This document shows, piece after piece, positions 1-9,541 of a stretch of DNA of 64,000 nucleotides. Below the pieces are notes generated by a model. The model was not told the DNA's origin. It saw only the letters and a list, made by a program, of their open reading frames with translations, and made no database searches. Every line of letters starts with the position of its first letter. Position 1 is the first letter of the stretch. This DNA comes from Pisolithus tinctorius (lineage: Eukaryota > Basidiomycota > Agaricomycetes > Boletales > Pisolithaceae), in NCBI GenBank assembly GCA_024663395.1, contig JANFAH010000010.1, positions 62,001 through 126,000 of the forward strand, written 5' to 3'. A program made the position numbers and the translations under genes.

Positions 1-2
1 TT

Positions 3-1194
3 GAACTGATCCTTGGTCACCCAGACCGTATACGTTGTGAGTTAGGTATGAGCGTACACACATTCAAAGAAATTACTCTCGAACTCTGCAACCATGGCTA
101 CCAAGCCTCGAAGCACACCTCTCTTGAAGAACAGCTCGCAATTTTTTTGTATGCGTGTGTCACTGGCCTACCAATCAGACATGTTGGAGAATGTTTTCAG
201 AGATCCAATGATACAATCTCGAGGTATGTTTTGATTTGCTTTTCCATGCCCATTTCTAACAGCATCCATACTTAGATACTTCCGCAAAATGGTTACAATC
301 TTTGCTTCTGAACCCTTCTATTCGAAGCACGTATCACTCCCATTCACTTCTTCAACTACTACTGTCCACCCAAAAATCATGCAGAGTCATAGGTTCTGGC
401 CGTACTTCAAGGATGTGATTGGTGCCATTGATGGCAGTCATATTCCTGCTTCCCTGCCACTTCATGACCGCACTGCCTACCACAACCGAAAGGGCACCAT
501 GTCCCAGAATTGCATGTTTGCCTGTGACTTTGGCATGAATTTCACTTATGTATTGACTGGCTGGGAGGGTTTGGCTACAGATGCATGAATTTTCCAGGAA
601 GCATGTGCATCAAGCCTCGATATTCCCCAAGGAAAGTATCTCCTTGGCGACGCTGGTTTCCCATTGTCAGAAGGAGTCCTCATACCTTACTGCTGCACAT
701 GCTATCACCTGGCAGAGTGGCAACAAGCATCATTAAGGTATGCATTTACTGCGTGATTGATATCCATTTACTTCCCATTTTACAGGCCTGCAAACAAAGA
801 AGAGCTTTTCAATTTGCATCACTCATCTGCATGGAATGTTGTTGAATGAATCTTTGGTGTCATCAAGTGTCATTTCCAAATTCTTCTTCTCCCTCCAGAA
901 TATCCTATCGAGATCCAGGCACTCATTCCTGTCGCCCTATGCGTTATCCACAATTTAATTATGTTGCACGAACAGGATCCAGATGCTGATGGAGAAATGC
1001 TGGAGGGGGATAGCAGAGGTGATGGGGGTACTGGGGAAGTTGGTGACATCAAGCAAGAAGAAAGCGCACTATCAGGGGATGACGAGGGAGATGATGACCC
1101 TCAAGAATTATCAGCCAGGGCGTTGTGCGATTCTATTGCTGAGGCAATGTGGCACGACTACCAGGAGTATCTGTGGAAGCAAGGGCAAACTTGA
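3..1194 (+). pseudogene. PIF/Harbinger DDE transposase, 5' end outside the window
   Basis: The reading frame is already open at base 3, so the gene begins upstream of the window. Two introns are clear: 224-275 (GTATGT...TTAG) and 738-785 (GTATGC...ACAG). After splicing, the product resembles the HARBI1-type nuclease: a DNA-binding-like N-terminal part, then the first catalytic Asp in IGAIDGSHIPA (about 421-450), the second in LLGDAGFPLS (about 640-670), and the third residue, Glu, just before IFGVIK (about 843-860). Two in-frame TGA codons (586-588 and 846-848) break it. Both sit where the family has Arg (DARVF and ERIFGV), so both look like CGA-to-TGA transitions. The C-terminal tail is acidic. 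The gene converges on the Myb/SANT-like gene next to it, the usual two-gene plan of these elements. It is dead as read, though otherwise well preserved. Confidence 0.85.
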
Positions 1195-1317
1195 TCGTAG
1201 AGATTGTTTTATGTACACTTTTCTCACTTTCTAAATGAATATCTCTGGATCATTCTTTGCATAACAAAACACCAGGTCAGATAAATTGTGAGCAGGGATA
1301 CAAACATGATGGAGGTA

Positions 1318-2655
1318 CTACAACACAAGGTCATCTGGAATGAGTTTCTGGTTACGAAGACAAGTCTGAATCCAGTTTCTACGAAGGGTTTTATCATCCA
1401 ACATGAGGTATAAATCGATTGCCCCCCCATCCATACAGAATGCTTCCATCAGGGCTGTCTTAGCTAACAGGGGAAGGTCGTCATCTTGCTGTGCAAGCAT
1501 CTCCATGGTGGCATGCATATGCTCAGTATGCCTTTGCTGTGCAGCAACTGCAGACAATGAACTGATAACAGACCCAAGGTATGAAAGGGAACCCTGTACA
1601 CCGACGAGTAAAGCGGGTGTGGACATTTCTTTGCTCTTCTTCAACTTCTTTGAAGAGCATTCTGCATCGTCCTTGATAGAGAGCGACTGGAGCGCAGCTT
1701 GCACTGATGGAATTTCAGCAGAGGGTGAAGCAGGGTTGGCATCTGCATGTGTATGCTTCCTACTTGATGGCATAGAGCTGGTAGTTGAGGGGGGATATGA
1801 GCTAAGTAACATCATAGGGGAAGTGAGAGTCAGCATGGGTGGATTAAATTGCATTGAAAATAGCTGGGACTGCACGTTCATTCTGTTAGCAGGAGCTACC
1901 TTGTCGACAGACATTTGATCGATTGCATCATCTTCAATGATGCCGGCGGAGCTTCCAACCTGAGGAGTAATGAACTGTAAAGCGGTGGAGGATGTGGATG
2001 GGGTCATCACTGGATCACTGGAGGTATGGCTAGACAGGTTTATGGAGAGGCCAGGACCACTGGCGCCAGATACGAATGCCACAGAAGTCGTAGGATGGTA
2101 GGCGTGCATTCCACGGGCTTGGTCATTTGGAAACAGCAACTCCATCGCCATAAGCAGGGGCCAACCAACATTTTTAAACTGGTGCATAGCATTCCCAGGT
2201 CAGCCCTGTCAATGGATGTTATCGATGTCAAGTGATGGACCCAAGATGATGGACACATACCGCTAACCACTCCTTGAAGTCGCTTTCCTCACTCTCAGAG
2301 ATAATATTTGCCCCATTTTCATTATCCCAATGCTTTCCAGAACGACCTTGCCATAAGTTGATATCCCTCAGCATGGATTTGAGCTGTACCAATAATGATC
2401 GATGAGGCTACACAGGCACTGGGGAGGGAACAGGATACTCACATTACTGAGCTTCCCTCTGCACATATCAGAGGTCTTCATCACACCTTTTTGTTTCAGG
2501 AATTTCTTGTTTATGTGGGCAGCGGCTGCACTCCAAGTGGCAGACTTGAACGACCCATTGCCCATCTTGCCAGTGATTTTCTCATCGACAAGGAAAGCGA
2601 CAAGGGCCTCTTTCTCTTCCTCAGTCCAGTTGGCTCAATCCTTATTGGAGGGCAT
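1318..2655 (-). pseudogene. Myb/SANT-like partner protein of the Harbinger element
   Basis: PIF/Harbinger elements usually encode a second Myb/trihelix-like protein that binds the termini and helps transposase enter the nucleus. Here the first exon (from ATG at 2655 to about 2444) gives a WTEEEKEALVAFL start and a GNGSFKSATW...HINKKF segment typical of the fungal Myb/SANT-like domain. It is followed by a short exon (LKSMLRDINLWQGRSGKHWD, about 2380-2270) and a long last exon (2187-1318), Ser/Pro-rich and of low complexity, with a conserved-looking end that includes LLAKTALMEAF. Introns lie at about 2443-2382 and 2255-2190. A TGA at 2637-2635, just after the start, replaces an expected Arg. 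Exon edges are read by eye and are approximate. Confidence 0.7.
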
Positions 2656-2821
2656 ATCTTCAGTCACTAGCTCGAGGCAAGACTCACTGACAAGCATCAC
2701 TAGTGCTGTGATAATCGGTAGGAGTTCCAGGGGTTCATTATCCATCATTGTCAGAGTGGTTCAAAATACAAACTCCACAGCATGGCAGAGCGGTGGCTTG
2801 CCAGGATCACAAACAAAGTAA

Positions 2822-3826
2822 AATACCAAAGCCAGCAAGCAACTGTGTAGTGAGACTACACGAACATACCATATGGACTCTGACTCTTGGACTCAGACTC
2901 AGTCCAGTCCAGACCCCTAGCCCCTAACTCCGGTCAAGTCTGGTCCTAGTCCGGCCTAGAAAACCCAATCCCAGCCCTAGATAACTCAACTCTGGCCTGC
3001 ATAACCCAAGTCCGGTGTTTTACCCCTATCTCCGGTCCACTTCGGCCTCCTGGCCTTGCGCTGCCCCACCCCGGTCCTCCCAGGTCTATGTCCAGGTCAC
3101 CCAGACATAACTCCGGTCTGTTTCCCTTTGTTTGTACTATATTTAGTCTAGCCCGTTCATCTGACTTTGCTTACTGTACAATCCTGTGTCTGACCCTGGT
3201 TATGCCGGTCACCCAGACTTTAGCTATTAGTCTCTGCACAGCCTCTGTGGCTATCCTCACTCTTGCTAATCATCTTGCTAATAGCTTATTCACAAGTCCA
3301 GCTTCATGTTCATTACTCCAGACCAGCCTCATGTATTTAACCCCTGTACATACTTTGTAGCACCCTCAGTCAGAATATCAATTAAGTATTACCCTCAACT
3401 CCTGTACTACACCCTGAGACTACTCTATAGCTAAGGCCAAGCCTTAAGCTATCCCTGGCCCCTGTCCTGGACCTCTCCCCAGCTTGCATAAGGGTACAGC
3501 ACATAAGCTGAGACCAAGGGAGGTAGATCCAACCCCAGACCAGCTTCCCCCCTGTGCGCACCCCAAGACCGGTCGGTTTCCCACGCTACTGGTCTTGTTC
3601 CCACCCTCCCAGCCTTAAGTCCGGTCCTCCAGACTTGGCCCCTGCCCTCCAGCCTTAACTCCAGTCCAACTGGACTCAGCCCCTGTCTCCCAGCCTTGAC
3701 TTTGGCCACTTGGACTCAGCCCCTGTCTCCTGGCCTTGACTTTGGCCACTCAGACTTAGCCCCTGTCACCCAGTCTTGAAGCCTGGTCACCTGAGGGTAA
3801 ACCCATACTTCACACTCTCCTACCAG
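2822..3826. repeat. C/T-rich LTR-like repeat with a 40-bp tandem repeat
   Basis: No credible gene is present. The stretch is pyrimidine-rich and contains an LTR-like core (GTATTTAACCCC near 3335, a possible TATA region, followed by CAGTCAGAATATCAATTAAG, which resembles the start region of the gypsy LTRs elsewhere in this window). A 40-bp unit (TGGACTCAGCCCCTGTCTCC plus 20 more bases) occurs at 3671-3710 and 3711-3750, with degenerate copies on both sides. The last bases (about 3788-3826) are the left half of the LTR into which element G2 inserted; the right half resumes at 16659. Confidence 0.5.
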
Positions 3827-5354
3827 TGTAGGAAAAGTCCAAGTAGCTGTATAATACAAGTCCAAGTAGCTGTATTGTCAAAGTTGGACAACACCCCTGG
3901 CTCCTTCTTAGGGCGGAGTTGGAGCAGGTTGGGCTGTGGAGTACAGCAGTCAAAGTCCGAAGCAAATCCAACCACTGGGTGGCGAGATATTCAATGAACA
4001 GTGAGCAGAGGGGTATGAAGGAAAGTCTTGGAGGCTGAGGTCAGAGTCGGAGCTGGAGATCAGAGGTCAGAGGTCGGATGAGAGGGCGTTGGGTTCAGCT
4101 AGTGCGCTGCCCCCTTGCATGAGCTCAGCCCTCGTATTTCAGAGGTGGAGCAGACTCAGAGGAAGTGGAGACGAAACTCTGGAGGGGACTGAGAGGGAGT
4201 CGAAGGTGGGGACTTTATTTGATATTCGTACTGATTACATCGGAGTACTATGTGGCCTTATATACGACGTAGGTCAAGGGCGGTGCAGTATGGAATGTAA
4301 ACCAATAAGTGTATAGTGGGTTAGAGTCCTTCCAACACAAGGGATAGAGGGTAGGGATGACAGGGACCTTAACTGAGACAAGGAAACTACTACAACAAGG
4401 AAGAGAGGGTAAATACCAAAGGAGTGGAAGAATGGAGAAAACCAACATGAGGGCAGAACCCTATCTAGAATGCAGGGCTGCAAGTCCAACAGCCCACATG
4501 ACCAACCCTAGGGTGGAGTTGAGCAGAGTTGGTCAGAACATGGACAGGGGACCTCGGAGAGGTGTGGAGATGTGTTGGGAGGGTTGGAGGAGCACAGGAA
4601 CACGTCAGAGGAGGGCAGAGAAGCACGGGAACATGTCGGAAGAGGGTGGAGAAGTGTGGGAACATGTTGGAGGAGGGCGGAGTAGGTGTTAGGGGCTTAC
4701 GCTGGTGTCATGGTCATGACATGTATAATATGAGCTAAATGGCTTAGACAACAACAATAAAAATGAAGGGAACGAAATGTTCGTCCCAAGGGATTCTGGA
4801 CTGTTGAGACTAGAAGGTGAGACCCGGCGCTTTGTAGTGGCAGTGTTTCATGGCATGTGTGGCGTGGTCTGCGGAATAGTACTGGCGATGCGAGCAGTGC
4901 GAGCAGTATACATAGTTCGTGCGTGGCAGAATGCGAGATGTGTGGTGTAGACAAAACAGGAAAGAAACTTGTGGTGACCTTCCAAGTGCCAAAAGGTATC
5001 ATTCTGTACCTAAGTACAGGGCTTTATAGTCCGGACAAACCCAGAACCTAAGTAAGACAGGGTACAGTAAAGGAAAGCCACGCGACAGTGCATACACAGA
5101 AGGCAGGCCAAAACAGAGGCCAAGGGTATACTACAAGCACTAAAGGAATAGAGACCGTGATAAGAGAAAGAGTCTGAGGAAAAACAACAACTGGAGCACA
5201 GTGGCCATGGGTATAGCATTGCGCAAGAGGGAGTGAGGGCATGGGAAGGTAGTGCGTGAATGATGGTGAACGCAAGAGGGGAGCAGACATAACAGTAGTC
5301 ATGGAACAGTTAATGATAGGGGCTTACGCATCCAGGGAATGCGGATTCCTCACA
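3827..5354 (-). repeat. 3' LTR of G2, interrupted by a solo LTR
   Basis: Pieces 3827-3875 and 4722-5354 match the 5' LTR at 16001-16654 base for base over long runs. Apart from the inserted solo LTR, this copy has a short local duplication of AAGTCCAAGTAGCTGTAT (about 3836-3875) that the other LTR lacks. A gypsy-type promoter is expected here, but I could not place a clear TATA box. Confidence 0.75.
3876..4721 (-). mobile_element. Solo LTR inserted in the G2 3' LTR
   Basis: The insert starts TGTCAAAG and ends TCATGACA on the plus strand, giving TG...CA ends in both directions. It is flanked by a perfect 5-bp duplication TGTAT (3871-3875 and 4722-4726). The empty site survives in the partner LTR near 16017-16030, where the same flanks join as GTAGCTGTATAATATGAG. 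A TATA-like TATATA on the minus strand near 4260 fits an LTR read leftwards. No internal coding region remains, so it is a solo LTR left by recombination. Confidence 0.85.
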
Positions 5355-5665
5355 CCTGTGGGGGACTTAGATGCTGACCGTCCCCAGTCAGCCACATGGT
5401 GCGGAGGACATAAATAGCTTGCCGTGTGGTGATGGCAACGGTGTGGTGCCAAGGGTTCAAGAATACCGGATGATTCCACGTAGAAGCGAAGCAAGTGTGG
5501 AGCTGAGGAATGCAAGGAGACCATTGAATGCAGCATATAGGCATCCAGACCGATGACATAAGCGCCTCATGGCCGCTAAGTATATAATTGTTAGTGCACA
5601 GCTCAAACCTTCACATCGATTTGATTCTTTCCCCCTCATCAATCACCTTTTCTATCACTTCCATC

Positions 5666-8644
5666 ATGTCTGCCAACCGTGCCCCCCATCTCTCCCAGCT
5701 CATTCACGCAGAGACCCCCAACCCAGTCGAAGCGGAGAAGGCCACTCTGAAGGCAAGGTTCGCGACAGCTTCCGCAGCCCTCATTGCCAAAGCCAAGTGC
5801 CTCCCAGACGACAAGCCAGAGCTGTGGGAGGAGAAGGTGATGTGGATGCACCAATGGGAGGAGAAGACAGTAAGTGCACAGTTCATTTGGGGACCGCGGT
5901 GTGAGTCAAAGTGTGGAAAGGTGGTGAAAACCAACCAAAACCAACACAAAAGACAAATGTAGAGCGAGTGGTGGTGTGCCTCTGCGGAACCTGGAGTGCA
6001 GAAACCTAAATGTGGGGGGGGGAACTTCAAGTAGAGGTGCTCCTGGTGCAAGTTGTCAATGAGTTATGCAGGAGAAGATGAATGAGTGATGATTGGATGG
6101 GGGATGCTGAACAGAGTGAAGGTGTTCAGCCAAAAGGTACTTCAAGTAATGGACTTCAATAAAATGTGCTCCTTGCACAAGTCGATGATGAGTTATGCAG
6201 GAGTGGGAGGATGACTAAGCAAGACTTGCTGACTAAGTGTGGATGGAGCTTCAGATGATGAATGGTGGTAGATAGACCCTTGATGGAGCCTCAACTACCA
6301 ATGATATGAATGAAGACAGATAGACTCTTCCAAATGAGCCTCAACTGTTGACGATGAGATAGGTACTGAACTGACTGCTGGACTGCTTCTGAATTGCTTC
6401 CCTGGTAGCTAAGTACATGGGGGTTTATATACTATGGGGGGAGCACAGCTTGTGACAAACAAGGCACAAACACTTGGTAAGTAATGAGTAAGGACTGAGT
6501 AATCATGATGAGTAAGCAAGAAATGAAAAGTAAGCAGGCAAAGAGGATTGGTAAGTATTGGCAATGAATGAGTCAAGGATAGTCAAAATATCACAGAACG
6601 AGTCAAAGAGTCAGAAACTGAGTAAGTGCACTGATATCACATTAGGGGGTGGCGATGCAAGTCAGATCTTGGCAGAGACATCTCTAGATCCAAAGATGGC
6701 ATGGCAGATGGATGGTGTTTCCAGACAGGGAAGTATTAATTCCAGAATTGAAGGGCATGAGTCAGGCATCAAAGGGGGCTAGGGCATTGGGGGTCTGTGG
6801 GGCAATGGGAAGCATACGCAATCGCATCTCCCACCCTTCCATCCTCTCAGTGAAGTTAACAAAAACTTCATGAATGGGGTTCTGATGGAGGAGGAGGAGA
6901 AGGAGGGACATCTTCTGCTGGATCTTGCAGTAAGAAGACAAGATGCATGTCATACTCATCATGAATGCAATCAGGGAGGCTGGAGGACAGTAGATTATAC
7001 TGCAGCTGTCACAATGCAGGAAGAATGATGGATGAGACTGGAACAAAGATGGTGCAGGGAGCAGGGAGGAATGATCCATATGCTTCATCAACCGGGGAGA
7101 CTGAAATGACCACATAAGACCTTTCTAACTGAGTGACAGACCTGAGGCAACCAAAGAATGTCCTTCTGGAAGTCATACTGACAAGGAGAACATGCTGACC
7201 AAGCTGCATGGGATGGGACGGGGCTGACAACGATGGGATGAACCAGGGGGTTTCAGGATGGAAGCTGGTGGGAACACCTGGCAGATATATGTAGCCATTG
7301 TCTCTGGCAAATGAGACAAGCGAGATGATCGACGAAGAGGTGGCCATGATTGATGGACTTAGCAAAACAAGCATCTGATGGATGGAGTGCTGTAGAAACA
7401 TGTAGGGTGCGAGGATCCTCTCCAAATTTGGAAGGAAGAATCGTGGGGCTGAGCACTTTAAGCGAGTGTGCGAACCAAGTTGATATCTTTGGAAATGGCG
7501 GAGATATGATGAAAACTGGAATGCGGTACATGGGTGCTAAAAACTTTTAATGCGTGCTTAACTCGCTTCCTCTTTTCTCTTTAGCACTGACGACTCATTC
7601 TTGTGTGAAGGATGACTGTTAATGTCCAACAGTCTTTCTACGCATGAGGCCTTTAGTCTTCATCTGCATGCATGGGCATTGTGTGCAACTCATTGACGAG
7701 TTAGGCAGAGTCAGCTGTAACCATGTCCACAACACCTTTGGTGTGTGACAGTGGCATTGACTGTCTGCCAGGGGGAAGTGTACCCCATCGTCGAGCGCGG
7801 GTGGGAGCTGGATGTCAATGTCAAGATAGACATGGCAGATGGGCCCACAATTGCAGAGGCTGACGAGGTGTACGAGAGGTGGTCCATGGAGGAGGTTGCA
7901 GCGGCTGCGCACACAGGCAGCGATGAGGATGTGCGAATGGAGGTGGAGGTCGCGCAGGAGGCAGGAGAGGGGCTGGGGACCGGTGCGACCGTGCTGGCAG
8001 TGACAGAGAGGATGTCGCATGTGGAGGTCCCGCAGCCGGCTCATAAGGTAAGTACCTGTGCTCGCATGGTGTAGCATTATTGACACCGTGACTGCACAGT
8101 GATCTTGACAGACGATCACCGAGAGCAATGATGATGGGAAGCGTAAGGTAACCGTCCCCCCAGGGCAGGTACTACACATGGTACCCTGCGCGGGTTGCTC
8201 TGTCAAGGGAATGCCATGCTTCGGGCTGAGCGGCAAGACATGTGATTGGTGCATGAAGATGAAGCAGGGCTGCGAGAAGTCCAACAAGGGGGCAGGAAAA
8301 AGGGTGCAGGCTGGCGCATCGATTGGTAAGTGACGACTGCATTCTGACACGTGCAGGGTTGGCAAGGTGCAGTGCACTCGACCAAGGCACCGAAGGCTGG
8401 CCCTTCCAAACAGGCCCTCGATGACAATGACGATGACGACAACATGGAGGTGGTCGAGACCCATGCACATGGCAAGGGTAAGGCACCAGTGTGTGGTGGG
8501 TTGGATGGCAAGACCGCCTCGGGTATCTCGCAAGCCCTCGGGATGGTCAGGGCCGAGGCCATGGCTGCACATGCAGCCAACCTTCACCTTCAAGTCCGCA
8601 TTGAGCAGCTGTCAGAGGCCCTGGCAAAACTGGGAGTAGAGTAG
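5666..8644 (+). CDS. Antisense Zn2Cys6-like protein gene of element G2
   Basis: This gene lies between the end of pol and the 3' LTR but runs against the element. The ATG at 5666 sits in the context CTTCCATCATGTCT, shared with the equivalent genes of gypsy A and D. Exon 1 is 5666-5869. Intron 1 starts GTAAGTGCAC, holds the whole T repeat, and ends at CTGCCAG (7771). Exon 2 is 7772-8047, intron 2 is 8048-8111, and exon 3 starts at 8112. A third intron lies at about 8326-8356; its exact junction phase does not close perfectly by eye. Exon 3 has a C-x2-C-x6-C-x7-C-x2-C-x6-C cluster (8187-8273), the spacing of a fungal Gal4-type binuclear zinc cluster. The C-terminus (about 8550-8641) is a Leu/Ala-rich likely coiled coil. 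No premature stop is visible. Function is unknown; nucleic-acid binding is inferred from the Cys pattern only. Confidence 0.6.
5900..7750 (-). mobile_element. T repeat copy 1 (1.85 kb) inside an intron
   Basis: Read on the minus strand it starts TGTCACACACC and ends CTTTGACTCACA. It interrupts intron 1 of the antisense gene of G2. The flanks are GCGG (5896-5899) and GTGG (7751-7754), which are the same 4 bp if the CpG has changed to TpG. A TATATAAACCCCC-like promoter motif lies near 6425-6440 on the minus strand. A frame of about 138 codons (7425-7009, minus) is shared with the copies at 46360-48218 and 57701-59547 but matches nothing I recognise. A solo LTR with a long U3, or an unclassified non-autonomous element, both fit. 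Confidence 0.7.
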
Positions 8645-9541
8645 ATGATCACACCATATGTAGATCCCATTTTGTATTGTATCCTGCATAGCTGTTGTCC
8701 TGCACACCATGCGCGGACATATACCAAGTCTCTTCTCATTCCGCATGGTTGCGATGTAAGGCATTGCGAGGGACTGCAGTCTGCTCAGCAAGGCACCAGC
8801 TCTGGAGCAGTATCATAGAGTGTGTGGGGTACCGCCTGACTTGTCTTCTTCATGCAGCTTTCGACTGCTCTCATCAGTAAGTCCTCATGAAATGATCTTG
8901 ATGGTAGGATGTGATAGAATGGTGAAGAGAGAACAAAGGGACTGTTTATTTGGTAACTGTGACGGTCTTTGGGTATTAATTGTAGGGAAACAGAGAACGA
9001 ATTGAAAGGAAAGAGGATCAAGGGGTGCACACTGACTGCATGATTGAAGAGGGAATGCGTGGCTTAGTTGCGAGTACCCGCAGTATAGAGCAGCCAGGGA
9101 TGGCATCAGCAAGTCTAGTAAGAGAGATAGGAGAGACATTGTTTTAGCTATATACTTATTTGGTGTTTTGTTATTTTTCTGGACGGTTTTTGACTTTTTG
9201 TTAGCGGTTTTTATGTTTTTTGTGTGAGGACTAGCTATCAGTAGGATCTCCGGACGAAACCCAGGGTGAAACAGAGGTCTCTGGACGAAACCAAGGGTAA
9301 AACAGATAAAAAGAAACGAACCATGTTTGGTATGGAGTGGAGAGAGTGGTATGGGGGTCACCCCTGCTGGGGACTTTGAATGCTGACTGTCCCCAGTCAG
9401 CACAGGAGAAGGAACGAGGGCAGCAGAAGAAGCCGCAGGGAGGTGGGCAAAGCCGCGGAAGGAGGCACGGGTATCATGGGAGAAGAGGGTATGGGGGAAC
9501 AGTGCGATGGAGAAACTGTGGACACTGGAAAGAATGGATAG
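8645..9541. other. Non-coding part of G2 between antisense gene and pol
   Basis: No gene is visible. On the minus strand it is the 3' untranslated part of pol; on the plus strand it is downstream of the antisense gene. It holds a direct repeat of about 30 bp at 9247-9305 (TCTCCGGACGAAACCC... and TCTCTGGACGAAACCA...), a T/A-rich tract near 9140-9230, and a hairpin motif at 9372-9405 (GCTGACT GTCCCC AGTCAGC), of which a near copy lies at 5371-5398, at the other side of the antisense gene. Confidence 0.45.

Noticed and set aside
2402..2821. 139-codon plus-strand frame
   Set aside because: It lies opposite the Myb/SANT-like exon, which has clear family residues on the minus strand.
7619..8593. 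A 324-codon frame on the minus strand opposite the G2 antisense gene
   Set aside because: Its composition mirrors the plus-strand exons and it spans their introns; the plus-strand frame has the Cys cluster, start context and splice sites.
9345..9405. A second G2 3' LTR starting at TGACCCCC near 9357
   Set aside because: It has no partner copy; the LTR matching the 5' LTR lies at 3827-5354.
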